Position numbers and translations under genes: made by a program
Part shown: positions 1 to 7,991 of the stretch, piece by piece
Layout of the letters: the number at the start of each line of letters is the position of its first letter
Position numbering within the stretch: the first letter of the stretch is position 1
NCBI GenBank assembly: GCA_043778205.1
Contig: JAYWGO010000043.1
Location: 1 to 24,155, forward strand
Reading direction: 5' to 3'
Length of the DNA stretch: 24,155 nt
Source: JAAFIP01 sp043778205
Lineage (GTDB): Bacteria > Pseudomonadota > Gammaproteobacteria > Burkholderiales > Burkholderiaceae_C
Notes under the pieces: generated by a model
Told to the model about the DNA's origin: nothing
The model's database searches: none
Seen by the model: only the letters and a program-made list of their open reading frames with translations

Positions 1-18
1 TTTGTACGTTTGCGCCGC

Positions 19-131
19 TTGAGTGTGGCCTTGCTGCAAAATCTTCCAAAATCACGCGCGAAGTCAGGGCGCGCTAGGCTAGCTTTTGCACCGCGCGCCT
101 TTTTCCAGATTTTCATCAAGGCCACACTCAA
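19..131. repeat. Long imperfect inverted repeat
   Basis: The 15-base arms TTGAGTGTGGCCTTG (19-33) and CAAGGCCACACTCAA (117-131) are perfect reverse complements. Pairing continues imperfectly inward: GCAAAATCT after the left arm faces AGATTTT before the right arm. A GC-rich inner pair, GGCGCGC near 68-74 and GCGCGCC near 93-99, is also visible. The transcript could fold into one long hairpin. It has no terminal T-run, so it is not a classic terminator. A repeat-element remnant or a structured RNA segment are the options I would consider. Confidence 0.6.
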
Positions 132-502
132 TCGACGCTTTGGCGGTTTGGTTTGGGGGCATTTGATGCGGAGAGAGCCACGGTTTCGGGTGCAGCTACA
201 AACGCTGCCCTGCGTGTCCCCGGCCTTGGGTGAGTAGCTGCCAGTCACTGTCACATGCAACAGCCCTACGTGCCTTCAACTACCAAATTTGCCAGGGAGA
301 AGCGATGGGAGCGTGTTATTTGCAAACTGTAGCGAAGGCGCGTCGTACTACCAAACGGGCAAATACTTAGGCGGCCTGCGCGTGATTCGCGGAAGTTTGC
401 ACAAACCTGTCCCGTCGCCCGACCAAGGTGAATAGACCTACATAAGCATTGCCACGGGCTGTTAAACAACCTAGGCCAAACAAACCAAGTCACTACAAAA
501 TA

Positions 503-563
503 CATAGCTACCCATGCAGAATTTCCTTGGGCCATAAGCCTAAAACGTATAAAAATAGCTACC
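503..563 (+). repeat. Dispersed intergenic repeat, copy A
   Basis: This is one of three related ~50-base sequences in the window. Shared landmarks in order are ATAGCTA, ATGCAG, ATTTCCTTGGGC, CATAAGCCTAAAACG and TATAAAA. It sits directly downstream of the engB stop and is followed by a second ATAGCTACC (555-563), the same nine bases that open it (504-512). Copies B (7891-7941, opposite strand) and C (20253-20306) are also intergenic. Confidence 0.75.
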
Positions 564-566
564 AGA

Positions 567-1481
567 TCAGCGTTGCTCACCCTGCGCTGCACCAGCCCCA
601 TCGGCAGAGTCCATGTCTTCATCTGCAGCAGGGGTGTCTTCGTCTAGCCCCAAGTCAGGCTCCAAGCCCAACTCTAGGGCAACTTCGGCGGCATCTTGTG
701 CATCTACCGACCGTACTAAGGGCTGCGCAGCCCAGGCGCGCAGTTGCAGCGCCATCTCGTCTACGCCTATGCGCTTGAGCGCAGAGAACATCTTGACATC
801 GCCGCCGCCTGCTTGCAGCTTGGCAATGGCCAAGGCTTTGGCTGCATCGGTTTTATTGAGCTTGTCGGCCTTGGTTAGCAAAATAATGAATTTAAGGCCT
901 TTTTCTACCCGTGGGCGAATCACGTCCAGCAAAATATCGTCCAGCTCGGTGAGCCCCAAACGGGGGTCGCACAGTAGCACTACCGCAGCCAAGTTCTCGC
1001 GGCTTTTCAGGTAGTTGGCCATCACACGCTGCCAGCGTAGCTTGCTGTCTTTGGCCACTGCCGCGTAGCCGTAGCCTGGCAAATCGGCCAGAACTGCATC
1101 TTGCGCCCCCTGGCGGCCAATAGAAAATAAGTTGATGTGCTGGGTGCGGCCCGGTGTTTTAGAGGCGTAGGCCAGCTGCTTTTGCTGCGCCAATGTGTTG
1201 ATGCAGGTGGACTTGCCGGCGTTAGACCGGCCCACAAAGGCAAACTCGGGCACGTCCAGTGCGGGCAAATGGTGCAGCTGCGCGGCGGTGGTTAAAAACC
1301 GCGTAGTGTGCAGCCAGGCCATGGCTTCTTTGGCCTCGTCGGTGCTGGTTGGGGCCTTGGCATACTGCGGTGCGCTGCGGTTCAAGGCAGAGTCTTTGCC
1401 TTGCTGCGCTAGCGACACCGTAGAGCGGGCCTTGCTGCGCGGGCCTGGATTGGTAGATTTTTTAGACGGTGTGGTGGACAT
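567..1481 (-). CDS. engB: Ribosome biogenesis GTP-binding protein EngB (YihA/YsxC)
   Basis: EngB is an essential cytoplasmic GTPase that helps late assembly of the large ribosomal subunit. Counted from the ATG at 1481 (304 aa), the G1 loop GRSNAGKS is at residues 84-91, the switch/G3 DLPGYGYA begins at 133, the G4 TKAD is at 203-206 and the SALK G5 is near 233. The typical core starts around AWLHTTRFL (residue 55), so about 50 residues of basic, Ser/Thr/Pro-rich sequence precede it. An acidic Ala/Glu/Asp-rich tail follows it; such tails are uncommon in short EngB proteins. The frame is open to an ATG at 1574, which would run into the divergent cytochrome promoter region, and an internal ATG at 1322 is also possible. 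None of these starts has a strong ribosome binding site. Family assignment is firm; the start is not. Confidence 0.93.
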   Translation of the reverse strand: MSTTPSKKSTNPGPRSKARSTVSLAQQGKDSALNRSAPQYAKAPTSTDEAKEAMAWLHTTRFLTTAAQLHHLPALDVPEFAFVGRSNAGKSTCINTLAQQKQLAYASKTPGRTQHINLFSIGRQGAQDAVLADLPGYGYAAVAKDSKLRWQRVMANYLKSRENLAAVVLLCDPRLGLTELDDILLDVIRPRVEKGLKFIILLTKADKLNKTDAAKALAIAKLQAGGGDVKMFSALKRIGVDEMALQLRAWAAQPLVRSVDAQDAAEVALELGLEPDLGLDEDTPAADEDMDSADGAGAAQGEQR

Positions 1482-1625
1482 GGAGAGCCAAAGTAGGGTG
1501 CGAGAGGAGGGTGCGAAGCCTGGCCAAAAATAGGCCCAAGATTCCTGTGGGAAGGGGTTTCCCGCATGAAGCATTGTAAAATCAATCAGTTTTGCTTTCC
1601 AGACAGTTACAAACGTCCCCTTGCC

Positions 1626-2309
1626 ATGAAATTTACCGCCCGCACCACCGCTAGTTTTGCCGCCCGCCCCGCCACCCGAGGTGCACTTAGCTGCGTGGCT
1701 ACTTTTTTATTCGCAGCCTGCATAGCATTGCCTAGCTGGGCTGCTGGTGCCGAAGCCACCAAAATGGTCAAACCTGACCTGGTTAAAGGCGCTGAGAAAT
1801 TCACCGCCGTGTGCGCAGCCTGCCATGGTGCTGACGGTAATTCAGGCTCCCCAGAAAATCCTAAATTGGCTGGCCAACACCCAGAGTATTTGGTAAAGCA
1901 ACTGACAGAATTTAAAGCGGGGAAGCGTAAAAATGCCGTGATGCAGGGCTTTGCCTCTACTTTAAGCGACGAAGACATGCGCAACGTAGCCTACTGGGCG
2001 GCAGGCCAAAAGCAAAAACTCGGCTTTGCCAAAGACAAAGACTTGGTTGCGCTGGGCGAGAAAATTTACAAAGGCGGCATTGCCGACCGCCAAATTGCCG
2101 CGTGTGCTGGCTGCCACAGCCCGTCTGGTGCCGGCATTCCTGCACAGTACCCGCGTTTGGCCGGTCAGCATGCAGACTACGTAGCCTCGTCACTGCGGGG
2201 CTACCGCGACGGCACGCGTAACAACAACATCCAAATGACACAAGTTGCTGCCAAGTTGAACGACCGCGAGATCAAGGCCGTGTCAGACTACGTGGCGGGC
2301 CTGCGCTGA
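1626..2309 (+). CDS. Dihaem cytochrome c4-type protein, periplasmic
   Basis: This 227-aa protein begins with a Sec signal peptide: basic N-region, hydrophobic ~21-36, likely cleavage after PSWA near residue 39. Two CXXCH haem sites follow, CAACH (63-67) and CAGCH (160-164). The two halves share the pattern of CXXCH, then P-x-LAGQH, then a Met likely to be the sixth haem ligand (near 106 and 204). That tandem layout and size fit cytochrome c4, an electron carrier to terminal oxidases. An upstream in-frame ATG at 1566 would bury the signal peptide, so 1626 is preferred, although no good ribosome binding site precedes it. It is divergent from engB, followed by a strong terminator, and lies beside the resB-ccsB haem-attachment genes it would depend on. 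Confidence 0.9.
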   Translation: MKFTARTTASFAARPATRGALSCVATFLFAACIALPSWAAGAEATKMVKPDLVKGAEKFTAVCAACHGADGNSGSPENPKLAGQHPEYLVKQLTEFKAGKRKNAVMQGFASTLSDEDMRNVAYWAAGQKQKLGFAKDKDLVALGEKIYKGGIADRQIAACAGCHSPSGAGIPAQYPRLAGQHADYVASSLRGYRDGTRNNNIQMTQVAAKLNDREIKAVSDYVAGLR

Positions 2310-2375
2310 TAGGAACTTAAACCGCTTACCGGAGCCTAAGCTCATAAGCTTTTTTCCAAATTAAATTTTCCTTGT

Positions 2376-2411
2376 AAAAAGGCGGGTTTTCTTTACGAAA
2401 CCCGCCTTTTT
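2376..2411 (+). terminator. Rho-independent terminator after the cytochrome c gene
   Basis: The arms AAAAAGGCGGGTTT (2376-2389) and AAACCCGCCTTTTT (2398-2411) are perfect complements around an 8-base loop. The GC core is followed by a T-run, and A-rich sequence on the left would let it act in both directions. It separates the cytochrome transcript from resB. Confidence 0.9.
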
Positions 2412-2437
2412 CCTTGCTGTTTGAGACAATCTACATA

Positions 2438-4681
2438 ATGTCAGTTTCTACCCACGGTTGGCGGCTCAAAACGCCCTCTCTCGCATTGCGGGCAGCGGTC
2501 GAGTTGCTGTCGTCGATGCGGTTTTCTATTTCTCTGCTGACGGTGATTTGCATTGCCTCGGTGATTGGCACGGTGCTTAAGCAGGGTGAAGTGCTGGGCA
2601 ACTATGTCAACCAGTTTGGCCCGTTTTGGGCCGACGTGTTCACCTCTTTCAGCCTGCCCACGGTGTACAGCGCATGGTGGTTTTTGTTGATACTGGCTTT
2701 TTTGGTGCTCTCCACCAGCCTGTGCATTACGCGCAATACGCCCAAAATTTTGGCGGATTTGAATGTGTACAAAGAAGGCATGCGTGAGCAAAGCCTCAAA
2801 GCCTTTGGCCACCGTGCCCAGGCCACCCTGCAAGAAAGTGCCGAGCTGGCCGCGCAGCGCGTGGGCAACACGCTGGTAGCGTCTGGTTGGAGGGTAAAAA
2901 TTCAAACCCGCCCGGGGGACGCGGCCACTGGCAGGCAAGCCGGTTTTATGGTGGCGGCCAAGGCAGGTGCGGCTAACAAGCTGGGCTATATTGCGGCGCA
3001 CAGCGCCATTGTGCTGGTGTGTGTGGGCGGTTTGCTAGACGGCGACCTGTTTATCCGCATGCAGCAGTGGTTTAACGGCAAGTCAGTGTACGGCGGTGGC
3101 GGCATGATTGCCGATATTGCGCCGCAGCACCGCCTAGGTAGCAGCAATTTGGCCTTTCGCGGTAACCTGCTGGTCAGCGAAGGGGCGGCATCGTCTACCG
3201 CTATTTTGAACCGGCCTGGCGGTGTGCTGATTCAAGACCTGCCGTTTTCAGTGGAGCTGAAAAAGTTTATCGTGGAATACTACTCTACCGGCATGCCCAA
3301 GCTGTTTGCCAGCGAGGTGGTGATCACTGATAAAGAAACCGGTGAAAAAATTTCTGGTCGCATTGAGGTGAACCACCCATTGAGCCACCGCGGTATTGAA
3401 ATTTACCAAAGCAGTTTTGACGACGGCGGCTCCAGCGTCAAGCTGCGTGCAGTGCCCATGGCGGCCGGCGCTAAGGTGTTTGATATTGAAGGTGTGATTG
3501 GTGGGCAAAGTAATTTGGCCAGAGGCGATAGCCAAGAAAAGATGACGCTGGAGTACACCGCGCTGCGCACCATTAACGTAGAAAACTTCGGTAAAACTGA
3601 AGTTGGTAGTGAAGATGCAAGTAACCCCAGTGTTGGTGCCACAGGTGTAGATGTGCGCAAAGTAGACCTGCGCGCTGCGATAGACCAGTCGCTGGGTGCG
3701 GCTAATAAAATTAAAACCACCAAAGAGCTGCGCAATATCGGCCCCAGCATTACCTACAAGCTGCGCGATGCTGCTGGCCAAGCCAAAGAGTTCCATAACT
3801 ATATGCTGCCCGTGGTGCTTGAGCCTGATGCCAAGGGCAACGGCCAGCCTTTGTTTTTGCTGGGCATGCGCGACCAAGCCAATGCCCCCTTTAGCTATTT
3901 GCGCATTCCCGCAGACGACCAAGGCAGCATGGATGGCTTTACCCGGCTGCGTGCAGCACTGGCCGACCCCGCCCAGCGCGCCCAAGCCGTGCAGCGCTAT
4001 GTGGCCAAAGCCGTAGAGCCCGGTAAGCCAGAGATGGCCCAGCAACTCAACATATCGGCTTCGCGGGCGTTGTCATTGTTTGCAGGCAGCGAGAAAATAA
4101 ACGATGAAAGCGTTTCTGGCCTGCAAGCAGTGTCCCGCTTTATGGAGGCCAGCGTGCCAGAGGCAGAGCGCAACCGTGCCGGTGAAGTGCTGATTCGCAT
4201 TTTGAACGGTGTCATCTTTGAGCTGTTGCAGCTTAGCCGCGAGCAAGCGGGCTTGAAACCGCTGTTGCCTGACGATGCGACACAGGCCTTTATGTCCCAA
4301 GCCGTCATTTCATTGTCGGACGCGTTCTTCTACCCTGCGCCTATGGCCTTTGCTTTGGCGGACTTTACCCAGGTGCAGGCCAGCGTGTTCCAGGTAGCGC
4401 GTGCGCCCGGCAAGTGGGTGGTTTACACGGGTTGCCTGTTTTTGATCATCGGCGTGTTTGCCATGCTCTACGTTAGAGAGCGTAGACTGTGGGTTTGGCT
4501 GTCACCGTCAGCCGACGCCAACGGCCAAGTAGCTGCCACAGCGCAAATGGCGCTGTCTACCAACCGCAAAACCATGGACGGTGATAAAGAGTTTGACATG
4601 TTGACCGCTAAACTTCTCGGCCTGAGCCCCACTGCAGTGACAGCCCCCACGGCAGATACCACAATAGGTGCAAAACTATGA
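2438..4681 (+). CDS. resB: Cytochrome c biogenesis protein ResB (Ccs1)
   Basis: ResB/Ccs1 is half of the System II complex that exports haem and attaches it to apocytochromes c outside the membrane. The 747-aa product has membrane segments near residues 30-47, 80-96, 182-199 and 660-679, with a large external domain between the third and fourth. The conserved HSAIVLVCVGG segment (third helix) and the external HPLSHRGIEIYQSSFDD motif are characteristic. A soluble tail of about 70 residues follows the last helix. ATG 2438 is chosen over a TTG at 2414 that lies almost on the terminator. The stop overlaps the ccsB start as ATGA, so the pair is co-translated. The frame also carries a 265-codon antisense shadow that I do not consider a gene. 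Confidence 0.93.
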   Translation: MSVSTHGWRLKTPSLALRAAVELLSSMRFSISLLTVICIASVIGTVLKQGEVLGNYVNQFGPFWADVFTSFSLPTVYSAWWFLLILAFLVLSTSLCITRNTPKILADLNVYKEGMREQSLKAFGHRAQATLQESAELAAQRVGNTLVASGWRVKIQTRPGDAATGRQAGFMVAAKAGAANKLGYIAAHSAIVLVCVGGLLDGDLFIRMQQWFNGKSVYGGGGMIADIAPQHRLGSSNLAFRGNLLVSEGAASSTAILNRPGGVLIQDLPFSVELKKFIVEYYSTGMPKLFASEVVITDKETGEKISGRIEVNHPLSHRGIEIYQSSFDDGGSSVKLRAVPMAAGAKVFDIEGVIGGQSNLARGDSQEKMTLEYTALRTINVENFGKTEVGSEDASNPSVGATGVDVRKVDLRAAIDQSLGAANKIKTTKELRNIGPSITYKLRDAAGQAKEFHNYMLPVVLEPDAKGNGQPLFLLGMRDQANAPFSYLRIPADDQGSMDGFTRLRAALADPAQRAQAVQRYVAKAVEPGKPEMAQQLNISASRALSLFAGSEKINDESVSGLQAVSRFMEASVPEAERNRAGEVLIRILNGVIFELLQLSREQAGLKPLLPDDATQAFMSQAVISLSDAFFYPAPMAFALADFTQVQASVFQVARAPGKWVVYTGCLFLIIGVFAMLYVRERRLWVWLSPSADANGQVAATAQMALSTNRKTMDGDKEFDMLTAKLLGLSPTAVTAPTADTTIGAKL

Positions 4682-6048
4682 ACACAGCTACCACTACGGC
4701 GCCTGCACTGGCGGCCAACACTGGCGCTACTGCCCACGCCACCACGGTTCGCTTAGACCCAGGCTATTTTGCCCAACGCAGCGCTTTTGACTGGGTGTTC
4801 GCCGTTTTGGTGGTGCTAGGTACGGCGTATGCGTTGTCCCGCTACAGCGCGTCGATGGATTTTTACGATAAATCCATCTTGGTTGGCTTAGTACCCGCCG
4901 TGGTTTGGATGGGCTGGTTTTGGCGGCCGTTGCGCAACCTCATGCTGGTAGTGGCCGTGTTTGCCCTGCTGGGTATTGCGTCGTACCAAGGTGATTTAGC
5001 CCGTGCAGAAAAGGTTTTTTGGCTCAAATATTTCTTGTCCAGCCAGTCGGCTATTTTGTGGATGAGCGTGCTGTTTTTTATGAGCACCATTTTTTACTGG
5101 CTGGGCGTGGTTTCTACCACCCAAACCGATGCAATGGAGTCGCTGGGTTCCAAAATAGCCTGGGCGGCAGTGACCATGGCATTGATCGGCACCATGGTGC
5201 GCTGGCACGAAAGCCATTTGCTTGGGCCAGATATTGGCCACATCCCGGTGAGTAATTTGTACGAAGTGTTTGTGCTGTTTTGCTGGCTCACCACCACCTT
5301 TTACCTGTACTACGAATCACATTACGGCACCAAGGCCTTGGGCGCGATGGTGATGCTGGTGGTCAGTGCTGCCGTGGGCTTTTTGCTGTGGTACACCTTG
5401 GTGCGCCAAGCGCATGAAATTCAGCCTTTGGTACCGGCCTTGAAAAGCTGGTGGATGAAGCTGCATGTTCCGGCCAACTTCATAGGTTACGGCACCTTTG
5501 CTTTGTCGGCCATGGTGGCATTTTCTTATTTGATCAAACAGCAGGCACAGGAAACGCGCTGGTTTAAGCTTACGCCGCTGTGGCTGCTGGGTATTGTGCT
5601 GTGCTTCTTGCCCATAGTTTTTCGCCAGTCATCAGTTGCAGGCGGCACTAACTATTGGCTAGGTTATTGCGGTATTTCTGCGCTCATTGTGGGCGGTATT
5701 TTGCTGGGCCGCAAACGCATTGCCTCACGTTTGCCAAGCTTTGAAATTCTTGACGACGTAATGTACAAAGCCATTGCCGTAGGCTTTGCTTTCTTCACCA
5801 TTGCCACCGTGCTGGGTGCCCTGTGGGCGGCAGAGGCTTGGGGCGGCTACTGGAGCTGGGATCCCAAAGAAACGTGGGCGCTGATTGTGTGGCTGAACTA
5901 CGCTGCCTGGCTGCACATGCGCCTTATGAAAGGTCTGCGCGGCACCGTAGCAGCATGGTGGGCTTTGGCCGGCTTGGCCATCACAACGTTTGCATTTTTG
6001 GGCGTGAACATGTTTTTAAGCGGCCTGCACAGTTATGGAACTTTGTAA
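4678..6048 (+). CDS. ccsB: c-type cytochrome biogenesis protein CcsB (CcsA/ResC family)
   Basis: This is the haem-handling partner of ResB in System II. The 456-aa protein is almost entirely membrane helices. The diagnostic tryptophan-rich motif WGGYWSWDPKETW lies at 388-400, and the candidate haem-ligand histidines include KLHVP (263), AWLHMRL (413) and a histidine near the C terminus (451). The N-terminal ~30 residues are soluble and Ala/Thr-rich. The start overlaps the resB stop by four bases (ATGA), so expression should be coupled. The resB-ccsB order is the usual one in betaproteobacteria, which tend to use System II rather than the CcmA-I system. Downstream is a 173-base gap before msrP. 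Confidence 0.95.
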   Translation: MNTATTTAPALAANTGATAHATTVRLDPGYFAQRSAFDWVFAVLVVLGTAYALSRYSASMDFYDKSILVGLVPAVVWMGWFWRPLRNLMLVVAVFALLGIASYQGDLARAEKVFWLKYFLSSQSAILWMSVLFFMSTIFYWLGVVSTTQTDAMESLGSKIAWAAVTMALIGTMVRWHESHLLGPDIGHIPVSNLYEVFVLFCWLTTTFYLYYESHYGTKALGAMVMLVVSAAVGFLLWYTLVRQAHEIQPLVPALKSWWMKLHVPANFIGYGTFALSAMVAFSYLIKQQAQETRWFKLTPLWLLGIVLCFLPIVFRQSSVAGGTNYWLGYCGISALIVGGILLGRKRIASRLPSFEILDDVMYKAIAVGFAFFTIATVLGALWAAEAWGGYWSWDPKETWALIVWLNYAAWLHMRLMKGLRGTVAAWWALAGLAITTFAFLGVNMFLSGLHSYGTL

Positions 6049-6076
6049 GGTTTGAAGAAAATACAGAAATACAACT

Positions 6077-6137
6077 TTCGCGTCCTTCGTGCTCGGCATT
6101 CAGGTATTCAGGCCGTTCGGTATTTAGGTATTCAACG
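6077..6137. repeat. Degenerate short tandem repeat between ccsB and msrP
   Basis: A run of imperfect 7-9 base units each opening with TTC/TTT can be read: TTCGTGCTCGG, TTCAGGTA, TTCAGGCCG, TTCGGTA, TTTAGGTA, TTCAACG. No protein frame here is convincing. The unit pattern is clear by eye but too degenerate to define exact borders. Confidence 0.5.
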
Positions 6138-6221
6138 TGTAAATCCAAAGTGCGCTCAACAGCGTACCCGTGTAAGAACATGGTTGCCCCAGCGACTGAC
6201 AGTTAACTTAGGAGTTCTCCC

Positions 6222-7217
6222 ATGCTGATTCAGACTTTCAAAGACGGTTTCAACCACCGTATTCCGAGCGAAATTACCCCGCTTACGGCTTACCAAGGGC
6301 GTCGGGATATGCTCAAGCTCATGGCAACGGGTGCCGCAGGTTCTGCGCTGGCTTTGTGGGCCGCGCGGGATGCACGCGCTATGGCCGGTGGCGGCAAATT
6401 GCCCGCCTTGCTGGGCGCTAAATCGTCGGTAGCGGGAGCCATGACGGTAGAAAAAATAACCGACTACAAAGACGCCTCTACCTACAATAACTTTTATGAG
6501 TTTGGCACCGATAAAGCCGACCCTGCAAAGTATGCGCACACCTTGCAAACCAAACCGTGGGCTGTAGAGATAGAAGGCTTGGTTAAAAAGCCAGCCAAAT
6601 ACACCCTGGAAGACCTGGTTAAACTCAGCGCCCAAGAAGAGCGCATTTACCGGCTGCGCTGCGTAGAAGGCTGGTCGATGGTGATTCCCTGGGTGGGTTA
6701 TTCCTTGAGCGAACTGATCAAAAAAGTAGAGCCTTTGGGCAATGCAAAGTACGTTGAGTTCATTACCCAAGCCGACAAAGCCACCATGCCAGGCCTGCGC
6801 GGCGGTTCGCTAGACTGGCCCTACACCGAGGCTTTGCGCATGGACGAAGCCATGCACCCGCTGGCATTGCTGAGCTTTGGCATGTACGGCGAGGTCTTGC
6901 CTAACCAAAGTGGCGCGCCTGTGCGCATGGTGCTGCCTTGGAAATATGGTTTCAAAAGCGGCAAATCGATTGTCAAAATTCGCTTCACCGAGCGCGAACC
7001 TAAAACAGCGTGGAATAAAGCTGCGCCCCAAGAGTATGGCTTCTTCAGCAATGTGAACCCGGATGTAGACCACCCACGCTGGAGCCAAGCGACCGAGCGG
7101 CGCATTGGCGAGGAGGGCGGTGTGTTTGCCAAAAAGCGCAAAACCTTGGCGTTCAACGGCTATGAGGCGCAGGTTGCCTCGATGTACGCTGGCATGGACT
7201 TGAAAAAGTTCTTTTAA
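6222..7217 (+). CDS. msrP: Protein-methionine-sulfoxide reductase catalytic subunit MsrP
   Basis: MsrP (formerly YedY) is a periplasmic molybdopterin enzyme that reduces methionine sulfoxide in oxidised envelope proteins. The 331-aa product has a twin-arginine signal, QGRRDMLKLM (RR at 27-28), followed by a hydrophobic stretch and likely cleavage after ARA near residue 53, consistent with export of a folded cofactor enzyme. The molybdenum-ligating cysteine is C147 in the motif RLRCVEGW. Length is normal for the family. A good ribosome binding site, AGGAG at 6210-6214, sits 7 bases before the ATG. msrQ starts one base after the stop. The preceding gene supplies cytochrome c assembly, but MsrP itself uses no haem c. 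Confidence 0.96.
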   Translation: MLIQTFKDGFNHRIPSEITPLTAYQGRRDMLKLMATGAAGSALALWAARDARAMAGGGKLPALLGAKSSVAGAMTVEKITDYKDASTYNNFYEFGTDKADPAKYAHTLQTKPWAVEIEGLVKKPAKYTLEDLVKLSAQEERIYRLRCVEGWSMVIPWVGYSLSELIKKVEPLGNAKYVEFITQADKATMPGLRGGSLDWPYTEALRMDEAMHPLALLSFGMYGEVLPNQSGAPVRMVLPWKYGFKSGKSIVKIRFTEREPKTAWNKAAPQEYGFFSNVNPDVDHPRWSQATERRIGEEGGVFAKKRKTLAFNGYEAQVASMYAGMDLKKFF

Positions 7218-7218
7218 A

Positions 7219-7884
7219 GTGGCGCACTCGCAAACTACAGCGCCGCAAACCGCTGGGATACCGTGGGCTAGACTGCGCGCTCTGCTGCTGCGCCCTGGTG
7301 CCAAAGTGGTGCTGTTCAGTCTGGCTATGCTGCCTTTCCTATGGCTGTTGTACGGTGTGTTTACCAACAACTTAGGTGCCAATCCTACAGAGTATTTAAC
7401 CCGCGCCACTGGCGACTGGACGTTGCGGTTTTTATGCCTGGTACTGGCAGTTACGCCATTGCGTACCATCACGTCTACGCCCCAATTGGCGCGTTTTAGG
7501 CGCATGCTGGGCTTATTTGTTTACTTTTATGCGGTGTTGCATTTGCTGTGCTACGCATGGTTCGACATGGGTTTTGACCTAGCCGATATAGTCAAAGACA
7601 TCCCCAAACGCCCTTTTATTTTGGTCGGGTTCACGGCGTTTTTGCTGTTGTCGCCCCTAGCGGCCACGTCGTTTAACCGGGCTATTAAAGCGCTAGGTGC
7701 CAAACGCTGGCAAATGCTGCACAAAGCAGTCTACGCTGTGGCAGGCTTGGCGGTACTGCATTTCTTTTGGATGCGTGCTGGTAAAAATAATTTCACTGAA
7801 GTTGCCGTGTACGCGGCTATTTTGGCAGTGCTGCTAGGCTGGAGAATCGTGCAGTATGCAAAAAAGCGGGCCGCAGCTCGATAA
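7219..7884 (+). CDS. msrQ: Protein-methionine-sulfoxide reductase haem-binding subunit MsrQ
   Basis: MsrQ (formerly YedZ) is an inner-membrane b-haem protein that passes electrons from the quinone pool to MsrP. The 221-aa sequence has six hydrophobic segments in the ferric-reductase-like fold: near 30-50, 68-85, 95-112, 130-148, 158-178 and 190-207. Candidate haem-ligand histidines lie in AVLHLLCY, QMLHKAVY and AVLHFFW. The only suitable start is GTG at 7219, one base after the msrP stop, so it is likely translated by coupling. The last residues are basic. The gene converges with lptM, with repeat copy B between them. Confidence 0.95.
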   Translation: MAHSQTTAPQTAGIPWARLRALLLRPGAKVVLFSLAMLPFLWLLYGVFTNNLGANPTEYLTRATGDWTLRFLCLVLAVTPLRTITSTPQLARFRRMLGLFVYFYAVLHLLCYAWFDMGFDLADIVKDIPKRPFILVGFTAFLLLSPLAATSFNRAIKALGAKRWQMLHKAVYAVAGLAVLHFFWMRAGKNNFTEVAVYAAILAVLLGWRIVQYAKKRAAAR

Positions 7885-7890
7885 CCAGAG

Positions 7891-7941
7891 TTTTAAGCGT
7901 TTTAGCCTTATGACCCAAGGAAATGCTACATACTTAGCTAC
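7891..7941 (-). repeat. Dispersed intergenic repeat, copy B (reverse orientation)
   Basis: Read on the minus strand, this has the same landmarks as copies A and C: GTAGCTA, ATGTAGC, ATTTCCTTGGGTCATAAG, CTAAAACGCTTAAAA. It lies 7 bases after the msrQ stop and 50 bases before the lptM stop, in the gap between convergent genes. Confidence 0.75.
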
Positions 7942-7991
7942 ATATTTAATAGCATACGTGTTCTTGGCAACTACCCAAACAGCGGAAGTTT

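Larger units (their letters stand above)
1..566. other. Intergenic region with no supported gene; repeats and a possible relic
   Basis: No recognisable protein is encoded here. A plus-strand frame is open from 10 to 237, stops at TAG (235-237), then continues in the same frame to a TAG at 433-435. The second part contains the stretch GASYYQTGKYLGGLRVIRG, which reads like protein but matches no family I know. There is no ribosome binding site and no clear start, so I treat it as a possible degraded gene or chance frame. The stretch also holds a long imperfect inverted repeat (19-131) and dispersed repeat copy A (503-563) just past the engB stop. Genes to the left of the window may explain part of it. 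Confidence 0.4.

Noticed and set aside
266..622. Minus-strand frame of 118 codons overlapping the engB end
   Set aside because: Overlaps the engB C terminus in another frame and has no recognisable features.
1482..1574. Upstream extension of engB to ATG 1574
   Set aside because: It adds residues with no resemblance to EngB and overlaps the divergent cytochrome leader.
1566..1625. Upstream start for the cytochrome c gene at ATG 1566
   Set aside because: It would place 20 residues before a normal signal peptide.
3248..4045. Long antisense open frame (265 codons) within resB
   Set aside because: The plus strand encodes a well-supported ResB; the antisense product has no family features and is explained by codon bias.
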